A DNA stretch of 64,000 nucleotides, from assembly GCF_963975345.1 (NCBI RefSeq), contig NZ_CAXBGE010000006.1, positions 62,001 through 126,000 on the forward strand, in the 5' to 3' direction. Source of the stretch: Maricaulis sp963975345. Its GTDB lineage: Bacteria; Pseudomonadota; Alphaproteobacteria; Caulobacterales; Maricaulaceae. This document shows, in pieces, positions 25,478-34,081 of the stretch. The position numbers and the translations under genes were made by a program. The notes below the pieces were generated by a model. The model saw only the letters and a program-made list of their open reading frames with translations, was not told the origin of the DNA and did no database searches. Position 1 is the first letter of the stretch, and each line of letters begins with the position of its first letter.

Positions 25478-26380
25478 ATGAGTGAAAACACGACCCCCGA
25501 AGTCCGCCGCGCTTTGTTTGCCGGCCTGGCCGGCTATCTGATCTGGGGCGTTTCGCCTCTGTATTTCCAGTTGGTCGGCTTTGCCGGGGCGCTGGAGATT
25601 GTCGCACACCGGGTGGTGTGGTCGCTGCCGATGCTGTTCGCGGCGCTGTGGTTTGCCGGCAAGCTGCGCCCGGCCTTCGATGCGCTGAAGGACAAGCGCG
25701 TCCTGCTGACGCTGGCCGCGACTTCCGTGCTGATCTCGATCAACTGGCTGCTCTTCATCTATGCCGTCATTAATGACCGCGTGCTCGAGGCCTCGCTGGG
25801 CTATTATATCAACCCGCTGATGAGCGTGGCCGTCGGCGTGGTCATTCTGCGCGAGCCGCTCGGACCGTGGCGGATTTCGGCGATCGTGCTGGCGACGCTG
25901 GGCGTGCTCAATCTGATCATCTCGGCCGGAACAGTGCCGTGGATCTCGCTGGCGCTGGCCGTCAGCTTCACCGGCTATGGCTATCTGCGCAAAACCGTCG
26001 CCGTTGATGGGCGCATCGGCCTGTTCTGGGAGACCGCCTTCCTGCTGCCGGTCGCGCTCGGCGCCGTGGTGTGGATCCAAATGTCGGGGCAGGGCCATTT
26101 CCTGCAGAGCCCGGCCCATGCGGGCCTGCTGATCCTTGCCGGCCTGATCACCATCGTGCCGCTGCTGCTTTACATTATCGGCGCGCGCGGGCTGCGGCTG
26201 TCGACCATGGGCTTGCTGCAATTCACGGCACCCAGCCTGCAATTCGCCATCGGGGTCATGAGCGGTGAAACCTTCACCTCGGCCCATCTGGTCACTTTCG
26301 TACTGATCTGGGCCGGCGTCGCGACCTTCGCCTGGAGCCAGTTGCGGCGCGAGCGGGTCGCTGTGGCGACAAATCCGTAA
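25478..26380 (+). CDS. rarD: RarD-type EamA transporter
   Basis: 300 residues and ten membrane helices. The opening RRALFAGLAGYLIWGVSPLYFQL and the region LEASLGYYINPLMSVAVGVV are typical of RarD proteins in the drug/metabolite superfamily. Substrates are not firmly known; the family name comes from chloramphenicol sensitivity work. The ATG at 25478 follows a GAGAGCCCGCCC leader with a weak ribosome site. The epoxide hydrolase gene starts 33 bases downstream, so the two may be cotranscribed. Confidence 0.88.
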   Translation: MSENTTPEVRRALFAGLAGYLIWGVSPLYFQLVGFAGALEIVAHRVVWSLPMLFAALWFAGKLRPAFDALKDKRVLLTLAATSVLISINWLLFIYAVINDRVLEASLGYYINPLMSVAVGVVILREPLGPWRISAIVLATLGVLNLIISAGTVPWISLALAVSFTGYGYLRKTVAVDGRIGLFWETAFLLPVALGAVVWIQMSGQGHFLQSPAHAGLLILAGLITIVPLLLYIIGARGLRLSTMGLLQFTAPSLQFAIGVMSGETFTSAHLVTFVLIWAGVATFAWSQLRRERVAVATNP

Positions 26381-26413
26381 GGCTCGGATAGTCTGAGACT
26401 AAATGGAGACCTC

Positions 26414-27373
26414 ATGAGCGATTTTCCCGCGCCGACCCGCATCAAGACCAATGGCATCGACCTGTCCGTGCATCTGGCCGGCCCGGAAGACGGCCAGCCT
26501 CTGCTGCTGGCGCATGGCTGGCCGGAGCTGGCTTATTCCTGGAAGAATCAGATCCCGGTGCTGGCCAAGGCCGGCTATCGGGTGATCGCACCGGATCTGC
26601 GCGGTTTTGGCGGGTCCGACTGCCCCGAAGGCGTCGAAAACTACGATGTCGACACGATGGTCGGTGATTTCACCGGCCTGCTGGATACGCTCGGGCATGA
26701 GAAGGCGGTCTTCATCGGCCATGACTGGGGCGGGATTCTGGTTTGGCACGCGGCGATGCTGGCGGCGGATCGCGTGCAAGGCGTGATCGGCGTCAACACG
26801 CCGCATCTACCGCGCGGGGCCGAGGCGCCAACGCATTATTTCCGCGAGATCGGCGGCGAAGATCACTACATCCTGCGCTTCCAGGAGCCGGGCCAGGCGG
26901 AAAGCGTATTCGAAGGCCGCGAGGATGATTTCTTCGCCTTCATCTTCGGCAAACCGCCGACGGCAGAACAATTCGAAGCGCTCTACCCGGCCATCACCCA
27001 TATCCCGCGCCTGTTCGAGCAATTCAAAGGCCGCGAGGAAGACCGCATCGTGGTCGGCCCTGCGGACCGGAAAGTCTATGCCGACGCCTATCGCAAGACC
27101 GGCTTCGGTCCGGGCATGAATCTCTACCGCAATTTCGACGCCAATTGGCGCCGCATGGGCGGCGTCGATCACCGGCTGTCCATGCCGTGCAAGCTGGTCG
27201 CGGCCGAATGCGATTTCATGTTGCCGCCCAAGCTGGCGGCCTGGATGCCGGCGCTGTGCAAGGATGTCGATATCGACATTCTCGAAAATTGTGGCCACTG
27301 GACGATGTGGGAGCAGCCGGAAATGCTCAACGCCTATCTGCTGGAATGGTTGAACCGGCGCTTTCCGGCTTGA
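26414..27373 (+). CDS. Alpha/beta-hydrolase of the epoxide hydrolase type
   Basis: 319 residues. The oxyanion motif HGWPE (34-38) and the nucleophile in GHDWGG (Asp104) mark an epoxide hydrolase-like enzyme, not an esterase, which would have serine there. The catalytic histidine is probably in NCGHWTMWEQPE near the C-terminus. A lid domain lies about residues 130-220. The reaction is expected to be opening of an epoxide to a diol; haloalkane dehalogenase or fluoroacetate dehalogenase activity is a less likely alternative. It is followed by a VOC gene after 42 bases. Confidence 0.85.
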   Translation: MSDFPAPTRIKTNGIDLSVHLAGPEDGQPLLLAHGWPELAYSWKNQIPVLAKAGYRVIAPDLRGFGGSDCPEGVENYDVDTMVGDFTGLLDTLGHEKAVFIGHDWGGILVWHAAMLAADRVQGVIGVNTPHLPRGAEAPTHYFREIGGEDHYILRFQEPGQAESVFEGREDDFFAFIFGKPPTAEQFEALYPAITHIPRLFEQFKGREEDRIVVGPADRKVYADAYRKTGFGPGMNLYRNFDANWRRMGGVDHRLSMPCKLVAAECDFMLPPKLAAWMPALCKDVDIDILENCGHWTMWEQPEMLNAYLLEWLNRRFPA

Positions 27374-27415
27374 GTCCAGACCTCCAGCCCGTCCCTCAAA
27401 CCCAGGGAGAAAGCC

Positions 27416-27799
27416 TTGAAACTCTTCCAGACCACCATCCTCGTGCGCGATTATGACGAGGCCATCGCTTGGTATCGTGACCAGATGGGTTTCGCCCTGA
27501 TCGGGGATACAGCCCTCTCGCCGGACAAGCGCTGGGTGGTGATGTCGCCGGGCGAGGGCGGGGCGGAAATCCTGCTGGCGCGGGCAGCGGGCGGAGAAGA
27601 GCAAGCGGCGATCGGCAATCAGGCCGGCGGACGGGTTCTGGTCTTCCTGCAGACCGACGATTTCGAGACCGATTACACCCGCATGAAAGCCGCCGGCGTC
27701 GAATTCATCGAGGCCCCGCGCGACGAAGCCTATGGCCGGGTTGTCGTGCTGCGCGATCTCTATGGCAATCTGTGGGATCTGATCGGCGCGCCGGTCTGA
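27416..27799 (+). CDS. VOC (glyoxalase/bleomycin-resistance) family protein
   Basis: 127 residues, with two beta-alpha-beta-beta-beta modules: TTILVRDYDEAIAWYRDQMGF and VLVFLQTDDFETDYTRMKAAG, ending VVLRDLYGNLWDLI. Metal-binding dioxygenases, glyoxalases and resistance proteins share the fold; the reaction cannot be assigned. The start is TTG at 27416, with AGGGAGA 6-12 bases upstream; no ATG at the conserved N-terminus is available. Confidence 0.85.
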   Translation: MKLFQTTILVRDYDEAIAWYRDQMGFALIGDTALSPDKRWVVMSPGEGGAEILLARAAGGEEQAAIGNQAGGRVLVFLQTDDFETDYTRMKAAGVEFIEAPRDEAYGRVVVLRDLYGNLWDLIGAPV

Positions 27800-27805
27800 T
27801 CGCAA

Positions 27806-28969
27806 TCAAAGGCAGCCGTAAAGCGCCTCGATCAAACGCAGCGGCCTTGGGTCGCCGGCGAGATGGTGTTTTTGCCGGTTCATCACATAGGCGGCGCTCA
27901 GGCCACGCACCGGATCGGCCATGGCGCAGGATCCACCCCAGCCGGAATGGCCGACCGCTGCCGGTTCCGGACCGTAAAACCCGCCATGGGTATTGCGCAT
28001 CACGCCGGCTCCCCAGGACAGATCGAACGGCAAGACCTTGTCCGGTCCACAAACCCGCTCGCGCGTCAGCGCCTCCAGGGTCTCACTGGAGATGAAGCGC
28101 TTGTTTTCAAGCCTGCCACCATCGGCATAGACACTCATCAGCCGGGCCAGCGCCCGCGCCGTGGAATGCCCGTTGGCGGCGGGAAATTCATGCATGCGCC
28201 ATTCGGTTGCGCCCCGGCGCCCCGGCGAGGACCAGGGCTTGAGGAAAGCCAGTTGGCGCACGGGCGTGGTCGGACCCAGATCAGGCAATTGCCGCGGCAT
28301 GGCGTGTTCGGCGACGCGGCCATGCTCGCTTTCCGGCAGGCCGATGTGAAAATCAATTCCGCCGGGGCCGCAAATATCCTCACGCAGGATGGCGCCAATC
28401 GAGCGCCCATCGGTGCGGCGCGCCAAAACATCAACGATGAAGCCAAAGGTCACCGGGTGATAGCCTGAGCCGGTTCCCAGCTCCCACAGCGGCGTCTGGC
28501 GCGCGAGCTTGGCCTCGATCAGCTTGGCATTGAACCAGTCGGCGGCGTCCATTTCCTCGGACAGGCCCGAAAGACCCGCCTGATGCGACAGCGCTTGGGC
28601 AACGGTGACGGACGACTTGCCGCTGGCGGCGAATTCCGGCCAGAAATCAGCGACCGGCGCGTCGTAATCCAGCAGGCCGCGATCAACCAGGCGTGCAATC
28701 ACCAGCGCCGCCACGGCCTTGCCGGTTGAGTAAACAGGCACCAGCGTATCGGCCTGCCAGAGGCGCGTCTTCTTGCGATCAGCCCAGCCTGCATGAATAT
28801 CGACCACGAGCTCGCCGTCCAGCCTGACCGCGAAACCGGCACCGATCTCGTCCTGGTCAGCCCAATTGGCCAGGAAGGCTTCAGCGACCGGTTCGAAACC
28901 GGCGGCGACATGGCCTTCAAGCTCGGGCAGAGGGATGGAGATTGTATCTGTGGTCGGGTTGGAGGTCAT
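27806..28969 (-). CDS. Serine hydrolase, class C beta-lactamase/EstB family
   Basis: 387 residues. The Ser-x-x-Lys motif is Ser81-Thr-Gly-Lys84 (PVYSTGKAVAALV), and the Tyr of the second motif is Tyr170 (GSGYHP). HSGWGG takes the place of the third motif. This pattern fits EstB-like esterases and DD-peptidase relatives more than resistance enzymes. No signal peptide is present, so the enzyme is probably cytoplasmic. The ATG at 28969 (MTSNPTTD) is preferred to the longer frame, whose first 46 residues are Cys/Arg-rich and unlike protein. It is downstream of pdxY in the same direction. Confidence 0.85.
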   Translation of the reverse strand: MTSNPTTDTISIPLPELEGHVAAGFEPVAEAFLANWADQDEIGAGFAVRLDGELVVDIHAGWADRKKTRLWQADTLVPVYSTGKAVAALVIARLVDRGLLDYDAPVADFWPEFAASGKSSVTVAQALSHQAGLSGLSEEMDAADWFNAKLIEAKLARQTPLWELGTGSGYHPVTFGFIVDVLARRTDGRSIGAILREDICGPGGIDFHIGLPESEHGRVAEHAMPRQLPDLGPTTPVRQLAFLKPWSSPGRRGATEWRMHEFPAANGHSTARALARLMSVYADGGRLENKRFISSETLEALTRERVCGPDKVLPFDLSWGAGVMRNTHGGFYGPEPAAVGHSGWGGSCAMADPVRGLSAAYVMNRQKHHLAGDPRPLRLIEALYGCL

Positions 28970-29018
28970 GCGTTGGGCTATCCTGTTCGGGCGCCGGCGA
29001 TCAAGCGGGCGATGGCAG

Positions 29019-29876
29019 CTACAGCGCTTCCGCCGCAAGGCTGATGAGCGGTTCGTGCAACAAACCGGCGTCTGCCGCCAGAGGCAATTCAGCGCACCCT
29101 CGCTCATTGGCCCGCATCACCAGGCTGACCGTCGCCGCGACCGAAGTCTCCAGCGCGGAGCGGGCATCAGCGCCGCCCAAGCGGGCCGCGACGAAGGCCG
29201 CTGTCAATACATCGCCGGTTCCTTTCGGCGATTGTTCGCAGCGCTCATGGGTGACGATCCAAGCCTCGTCGCCCTCGACATACATCACGCCGATAAGGCC
29301 ATGACGCGGCAAGGAGGAGACCAGTACCGGACGTTCCAGCGCCCGGGCGGCGCGCAGCATCGAAGCGAGATCGGTCAGGGCGCGGCCGGTCAGATGGCCG
29401 AGCTCGAAAGCATTGGGCGCCACCAGATCGGCGCGCGGCAGCAAGTGGTCCCGGATTGCGTTCGCGACGTCCGGCCCGACATACAGCCCACCCGGTGCAT
29501 CGCCCATCACGGGGTCGATCACGATCCAGGGACGCGGTGGGTTGGACTGCGTGGCCTCGCCGGCCGGCGCGCCTTTGCGGACACGATCAACCGCAGCAGC
29601 CGCCGCAAACACCTGAGCGGCACTTGCAAAATACCCCGTCAGCACCAGATCAGTGCGGTCGAGGGCGCCATGCGCTTCGATCCCGTCAACCATGGACTGG
29701 ATGATCTCGTGCCCGACCGCAGCCCCGCCCGGATCGCCCAAGCCTGGTTGGCGGCCATACAGCACAGTGGGAACGAGCATGGTCGCAATGCCGGACGCGT
29801 TGAGCACAAGCCCGCTCACGCCCCCACCAACGGTGGACGCTGCAACATGGCTAGAAATCAACAGCGCCAATGGCAT
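29019..29876 (-). CDS. pdxY: Pyridoxal kinase
   Basis: 285 residues of the ribokinase fold. SSHVAASTVGGG at the start, DPVMGD in the middle (ATP/Mg loop) and the anion-hole signature KGTGDVLTAAF near residue 220 identify a PdxK/PdxY kinase, which phosphorylates pyridoxal for the B6 salvage pathway. PdxY is preferred to ThiD because of the length and the N-terminal motif. It is divergent from the CitE-like gene and 49 bases upstream of the serine hydrolase gene. Confidence 0.87.
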   Translation of the reverse strand: MPLALLISSHVAASTVGGGVSGLVLNASGIATMLVPTVLYGRQPGLGDPGGAAVGHEIIQSMVDGIEAHGALDRTDLVLTGYFASAAQVFAAAAAVDRVRKGAPAGEATQSNPPRPWIVIDPVMGDAPGGLYVGPDVANAIRDHLLPRADLVAPNAFELGHLTGRALTDLASMLRAARALERPVLVSSLPRHGLIGVMYVEGDEAWIVTHERCEQSPKGTGDVLTAAFVAARLGGADARSALETSVAATVSLVMRANERGCAELPLAADAGLLHEPLISLAAEAL

Positions 29877-29920
29877 GGGAAATATGCTACATCCCTTTCC
29901 CCGTCCTTCGAAAGCCCCTC

Positions 29921-30769
29921 ATGAAGCGCCTGATTCGTTCCGCCCTGTTTGTCCCGGCCAATAATCCGCGCGCGATCGAAAAAGCGGTCCAGCTGGGCGC
30001 CGACATGCTGGTGCTCGACCTGGAAGACGCGGTCGGGCCTGACGACAAAGAGGCCGTGCGCGCGCTGGTGCCCGAGATCCTGGAGCGCTGGAAATCCTCC
30101 GGTGCCCTGCGCGCCGTGCGGGTCAATGCAGGCGATACCGTCTGGGGTGCCGTCGATCTGCGCGCCGCGAGCCAAGCCGAAGCGGTTGTCCTGCCCAAGG
30201 TCGATCAGGTCGGTGATCTGCATGCCGCGCGCTCGATTCTAAATGCTTATGGATCATCAGTGCCACTATGGGCGATGATCGAGACGCCGCGCGGCGTGCT
30301 CAATGTCGCGGCCATCGCCGGCGCGACCGGTACAGGGCTGGGTGGTTTGATGGCCGGGGTCAATGATCTCGCCCGTTTGCTGCGCTGTGCCCCCGATCAT
30401 GACCGCACCGCCATGCTGCCGCACCTGGCGCAAATTCTCTGCGCCGCCCGCGCCAATGGGCTGTATGCGCTCGACGGCGTCTATAATGCGTTTCGCAATC
30501 ATGACGGTTTTCGCCGTGAGGCGCGCCAGGGCCGCACGCTCGGCTTTGACGGCAAGACGCTGATCCATCCCGATCAGGTCGAGCCGGCGCATCTTTGTTT
30601 TCAGCCCACTTCGGAGGAGCTGGAGCGCGCGGCGCAAATCGTCGCGGCCTTCACCGACCCGGCCAATGCCGCCAAGGGCGTGATCAATCTCGATGGTGAT
30701 ATGGTCGAGCGGCTGCATCTCGAAGCGGCGCGGGCCCTGTTGTCAGCCGGCAGCGGCAACGACCCCTGA
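29921..30769 (+). CDS. HpcH/HpaI-type CoA ester lyase (CitE-like)
   Basis: 282 residues of TIM-barrel type. RSALFVPANNPRAIEKA, ADMLVLDLEDAVGP, and the metal ligands Glu121 (MIETPRG) and Asp149 (GVNDLAR) place it with citrate-lyase beta, malyl-CoA and citramalyl-CoA lyases. These split or form hydroxyacyl-CoA. No citrate lyase alpha or gamma subunit is near, so a stand-alone lyase is more likely. The ATG at 29921 starts the conserved MKRLIRSALF; the frame extends to 29870 without similarity. Confidence 0.85.
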   Translation: MKRLIRSALFVPANNPRAIEKAVQLGADMLVLDLEDAVGPDDKEAVRALVPEILERWKSSGALRAVRVNAGDTVWGAVDLRAASQAEAVVLPKVDQVGDLHAARSILNAYGSSVPLWAMIETPRGVLNVAAIAGATGTGLGGLMAGVNDLARLLRCAPDHDRTAMLPHLAQILCAARANGLYALDGVYNAFRNHDGFRREARQGRTLGFDGKTLIHPDQVEPAHLCFQPTSEELERAAQIVAAFTDPANAAKGVINLDGDMVERLHLEAARALLSAGSGNDP

Positions 30770-30856
30770 TGGCACAGGAAACGTAACCAATAACAGGTTT
30801 GGACTTTTACAAATGGGGCCGAAACGGCTTTCATTGGCGGAACTGAGGAATTCTAC

Positions 30857-31210
30857 ATGACTGATTCGACCACCATCTGGCACAATCCGCGGTGCTCAAA
30901 ATCCCGCCAGACCCTGGCCTTGCTGGAAGCACGCGGCGGTGCGCTGACCATTCGCAATTACATGGAAGACAAGCCAAGCGTGGCCGAGCTGAAAGACGTG
31001 ATGAAAAAACTCGGCTTCACTTCGGCGCATGAATGGCTGCGCAAGAATGAACCCGATTATCGCGAGCTCAGCCTCAAGGCTATCGAAGACGAGGCCGCGA
31101 TCATCAAGGCGATGTCGACCCACCCCAAGCTGATCGAACGCCCGGTCGTGATCCACGGCAAGCGCGCCATGATCGGCCGTCCACCGGAACAGGTTCTGGA
31201 ACTTTTCTAG
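30857..31210 (+). CDS. arsC: Arsenate reductase family protein (ArsC, glutaredoxin type)
   Basis: 117 residues, near the usual length. The catalytic cysteine Cys13 sits in IWHNPRCSKSRQTL, with the Arg-rich C-terminal region IERPVVIHGKRAMIGRPPEQVLELF that holds arsenate. It would reduce arsenate to arsenite using glutathione and glutaredoxin. The family also includes YfgD-type proteins of unclear substrate, and no ArsR or efflux gene is adjacent, so an arsenic role is not proven. A 9-base inverted repeat without a T run (31216-31251) follows the stop. Confidence 0.87.
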   Translation: MTDSTTIWHNPRCSKSRQTLALLEARGGALTIRNYMEDKPSVAELKDVMKKLGFTSAHEWLRKNEPDYRELSLKAIEDEAAIIKAMSTHPKLIERPVVIHGKRAMIGRPPEQVLELF

Positions 31211-31341
31211 GTGCCCGTGCGCCGGCCGGCCATGGGTCACGTCGGCGCACGCCCCGGATTCCCGATAATTTATGCGTTGCAGCCGCGAGCGACGCTGACC
31301 ACTACATGCGCTCCACCGCCGCGACACGCATCGGAGCGAAA

Positions 31342-31698
31342 ATGCGCATTGCCGTCGTCGATGATGATCCGATTGAGCTGATCTTGCTGCGCGACCTGTC
31401 TGCCGATTTCGACAGCACACTTGAGTTCGAGGGTCACACCACAGTGCGTTCATTGCTCGAATCCGGCCCGCAGCAATATGATCTGCTCTTCCTGGATCGC
31501 CGAATTCCGCCACATCGCGAATATTACGAAACTCTGCCAATGCTGGAATCGGCCGGATATGACGGCCGCGTCGTCATGATGACGGCGCATGATTCAGGCG
31601 TGGAGAATGGCGATTACCGTTTCGAGCTTGTCGGCCCGGTCAACAAAATCGACCTGCTTCAGCCCGACACTTTGAAGGCGCTCATCCACCACGCGTGA
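31342..31698 (+). CDS. Stand-alone receiver-domain response regulator
   Basis: 118 residues, just one receiver domain: acidic pair in VVDDDPIE, phosphorylated Asp52 (LLFLDRRIPP), conserved Thr in VVMMTAHDSG, and Lys in GPVNKIDLL. No DNA-binding or enzyme output is attached, so it acts through protein contact, for example in a phosphorelay. No histidine kinase is next to it. The ATG at 31342 begins the domain directly; the frame from 31306 adds 12 residues. It is convergent with oxyR. Confidence 0.83.
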   Translation: MRIAVVDDDPIELILLRDLSADFDSTLEFEGHTTVRSLLESGPQQYDLLFLDRRIPPHREYYETLPMLESAGYDGRVVMMTAHDSGVENGDYRFELVGPVNKIDLLQPDTLKALIHHA

Positions 31699-31713
31699 AG
31701 CCGGTCGCTGTGC

Positions 31714-32616
31714 CTATACAGGCATCTTCAGCAAGCTGCGGATCACGTCACCAAGCTGGCGCGCCTCGTCGGCCCGGGCCGAGCCCCGGCGCCAGGCAAT
31801 CCCGATCTCGCGCCCGACTATGGGTGGATCGAACGGCCGCACCGCCAAGTCCAACTGATCCACCAGGCCAGCCTCAACCGCCATGCGGGGCAGGAGGGTT
31901 GCGCCCAAGCCGGCTTTGACCATCTGGACCAGCGTATGCAGGCTGGTGGCGGAAAAATCAGTGCGCACCCGGCCGGCGGAACAGGCCGCCAGCGCGTGAT
32001 CGCGCAGGCAATGGCCGTCCTCAAGCAGCAGCAGCGGTTCGTCGATCAGGTCGGCGGATTTCAGGTTCGCGTGTTGCGCCAGCGGATGTGACGGCTCGCA
32101 GCAGAACAGGAATTCATCGGAACCCAGAACATGCGTCTCGATCATCGCGGCTTCAAATGGCAGTGCCACCAGAGCGGCGTCGAGACGGCGCTCAAGCAGG
32201 GCATCATAGAGCCGGTGCGTCAGATCCTCGCGCAGATAAAGCTCAAGCTTGGGAAATTTGCGCCGCACGGTCGGCAGGACGCGCGGCAAGAGGAAGGGCG
32301 CGATCGTCGGGATAACACCGAGCTTGAGTGGGCCACAGAGCGGCTCGCCAGCGCCTTGGGCGGCAACGACCAGATCTTCGGCCTCGGTCATCACCCGCCG
32401 GGCCCGGCTCAGCGCGGCTTCGCCCGCCGGTGTCAGCGTGGCACCGCGTGCGCCGCGCTCCACCAGGACGACGCCCAGGATCGCCTCCAGCTCCTTGATC
32501 GCCGCACTCAGCGTCGGTTGGGTGACGAAGACGGATTCGGCGGCGCGCGAGAAACTGCCATGCTCGGCGAGGGCCAGCAGGAATTGAAGTTGGCGCAAAG
32601 TCGGTAGCTGGGTCAT
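31714..32616 (-). CDS. oxyR: Peroxide-sensing regulator OxyR
   Basis: 300 residues of LysR type: winged helix-turn-helix (residues 1-60, SFSRAAESVFVTQPTLSAAIKELE) and a C-terminal sensing domain. The redox cysteines are Cys203 and Cys212 in GHCLRDHALAAC, nine residues apart as in E. coli (Cys199/Cys208). H2O2 forms a disulfide here and turns on defence genes. It is divergent from ahpC. A candidate binding site overlaps the region just upstream of its start codon, consistent with self-control. Confidence 0.95.
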   Translation of the reverse strand: MTQLPTLRQLQFLLALAEHGSFSRAAESVFVTQPTLSAAIKELEAILGVVLVERGARGATLTPAGEAALSRARRVMTEAEDLVVAAQGAGEPLCGPLKLGVIPTIAPFLLPRVLPTVRRKFPKLELYLREDLTHRLYDALLERRLDAALVALPFEAAMIETHVLGSDEFLFCCEPSHPLAQHANLKSADLIDEPLLLLEDGHCLRDHALAACSAGRVRTDFSATSLHTLVQMVKAGLGATLLPRMAVEAGLVDQLDLAVRPFDPPIVGREIGIAWRRGSARADEARQLGDVIRSLLKMPV

Positions 32617-32618
32617 CT

Positions 32619-32651
32619 ATCGAAAATACCTATGGATCGGCAAAATATAAT
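32619..32651 (+). promoter_or_regulatory. oxyR/ahpC control region: candidate OxyR box and -10
   Basis: The 123 bases between the two starts contain ATCG-N7-CTAT (32619-32633), read on the other strand as ATAG-N7-CGAT, one mismatch from the half-site ATAG-N7-CTAT. A perfect TATAAT lies at 32646-32651 in the ahpC direction with no good -35, as expected for an activator-dependent promoter. The site falls where the -35 would be. Confidence 0.5.
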
Positions 32652-32739
32652 CCATTGGGTTTATTGCAGCGTCAAGGGCATAGGTGGCTGGACAAAAGGC
32701 GCCGGCGATATCGGCCGGCTCAATCAAGTGGAGAGTGAC

Positions 32740-33285
32740 ATGTTGGGTATTGGCGAAAAACTGCCGGATTTTGAGATTGTTGGCGTGAAGCCGGGTTTCA
32801 ATGCGCATGAGGAAAACGGCGTATCCGCCTTCGAGAAAATTACCCAGGAGAGCTTTGCCGGCAAGTGGAAGGTTATCTTCTTCTACCCCAAGGATTTCAC
32901 CTTCGTCTGCCCGACCGAGATCGCAGCCTTTGCCAAGCTCAATGGCGAATTCGAAGATCGTGACACCGTGGTGATGGGTGGCTCGTCCGATAATGAGTTC
33001 TGCAAGCTGGCCTGGCGCCGCGAGCATCCTGATCTGGACAAGCTGCCGATGTGGCAGTTCGCCGATTCGACCGGTTCCTTGATCGATTCCCTCGGCATTC
33101 GCACCGATGACGGCGTCGCTTATCGCGCCACCTTTGTGGTTGATCCCGACAATGTCATCCAGCACGTCTACGTCACCAATCTCAATGTCGGCCGCAATCC
33201 GGAAGACACGCTGCGGGTGGTTGATGCGCTGCAGACCGACGAGCTTTGCCCGTGCAACCGTCCGGTGGGCGGCGAAACCCTCTAG
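32740..33285 (+). CDS. ahpC: Peroxiredoxin (AhpC/TSA type)
   Basis: 181 residues. Peroxidatic Cys57 in DFTFVCPTE, and a CPC motif near the end (Cys170/Cys172) that would serve as the resolving cysteine. It reduces H2O2 and organic hydroperoxides. It is read away from oxyR, the expected activator. The ATG at 32740 (MLGIGEKLPDF) is the family start; the frame extends 36 codons upstream through the promoter and is not translated in my reading. AhpD is downstream, beyond a terminator. Confidence 0.93.
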   Translation: MLGIGEKLPDFEIVGVKPGFNAHEENGVSAFEKITQESFAGKWKVIFFYPKDFTFVCPTEIAAFAKLNGEFEDRDTVVMGGSSDNEFCKLAWRREHPDLDKLPMWQFADSTGSLIDSLGIRTDDGVAYRATFVVDPDNVIQHVYVTNLNVGRNPEDTLRVVDALQTDELCPCNRPVGGETL

Positions 33286-33333
33286 TCTGAAATCCGGGCA
33301 GCGCGTCCCACCCCCCGGGACGCTGCCTGCGCG

Positions 33334-33378
33334 ACCCCGAGATCGTTCGTATCCCCCACGGCGGTCTCGGGGTTTTTT
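33334..33378 (+). terminator. Terminator between ahpC and ahpD
   Basis: The stem ACCCCGAGA / TCTCGGGGT (loop about 21 bases) is followed by a run of six T. It lies between the two genes, so ahpD would be read only by readthrough or from its own promoter. Confidence 0.8.
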
Positions 33379-33424
33379 CAGACCTACACCTTGCAATTAA
33401 GACTTAATAGCATCGGAGATCGTG

Positions 33425-33952
33425 ATGAACCTCGAAGACCTCAAGAACGCTTTGCCCGATTACGCCAAGGATTTGAAACTCAACCTCTCTTCCCTGGCGC
33501 GCGAAACCGATCTCGACGATCAGAAGAAATGGGGCGCCTTCCTCGCGACCGCCTATGCCATAGGCGAGCCGACAACCTTGCGCGCCATCCGCACCGAAGC
33601 CGAACTCAGGATGGATCCGGCGGCCCTCACCGCTGCCAAGGCTGCGGCTGCGATCATGGGAATGAATAATGTGTATTACCGCTTCGTCCACCTGTCGAAG
33701 AACAAGGAATACGGCGCCTTGCCGGCCCGTTTGCGGATGAATCTGCTCGCCAATCCCGGCGTCGAGAAGGTCGATTTCGAATTATGGTCGTTGGCGGTCT
33801 CCGCGGTGAATGGTTGCGGTCTGTGCATCGACAGCCATGAGACCGAACTGCGCCAGCACGGCCTGACCAGCGCCCAGATCCAGAGCGCTGTTCGCATCGC
33901 GGCGACGGTTAACGCGGTCGCGCATGTCCTCGCTGCGGAGAGTGTTGTTTAG
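33425..33952 (+). CDS. ahpD: Alkyl hydroperoxidase AhpD
   Basis: 175 residues, near the Mycobacterium tuberculosis AhpD size. The catalytic CxxC is Cys131-Cys134 (NGCGLCIDSHE) with His138 and Glu119 in place (tuberculosis numbers 130, 133, 137, 118). AhpD reduces and recycles AhpC and has weak peroxidase activity. The ATG at 33425 follows GGAGAT; a GTG at 33422 is also possible. It stands 139 bases after ahpC. Confidence 0.93.
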   Translation: MNLEDLKNALPDYAKDLKLNLSSLARETDLDDQKKWGAFLATAYAIGEPTTLRAIRTEAELRMDPAALTAAKAAAAIMGMNNVYYRFVHLSKNKEYGALPARLRMNLLANPGVEKVDFELWSLAVSAVNGCGLCIDSHETELRQHGLTSAQIQSAVRIAATVNAVAHVLAAESVV

Positions 33953-34044
33953 GCATTTTTAAGACAATCGCCACATTTGGGCATCCCCGTGATGCTTACA
34001 AAAACGACTGGTTTCAGGCATCTTTTGTGAGTTTTCCACAGGGC

Positions 34045-34081
34045 TTGTAAATTACAATAAGCTCCGTATAATGAGCTTATG
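34045..34081 (+). promoter_or_regulatory. Strong promoter inside a palindrome, apparently leaderless
   Basis: TTGTAA (34045-34050), 16 bases, then a perfect TATAAT (34067-34072). The -10 is bracketed by a perfect 8-base inverted repeat ATAAGCTC-N8-GAGCTTAT (34057-34064 and 34073-34080). The ATG of the next gene starts at 34079, seven bases after the -10, where transcription would begin. This suggests a leaderless mRNA and an operator covering the promoter. Confidence 0.6.

Noticed and set aside
24569..26287. A 572-codon minus-strand frame opposite asd and rarD
   Set aside because: It mirrors two well recognised genes, is rich in His/Arg/Gln as GC-rich shadows are, and has no family motif.
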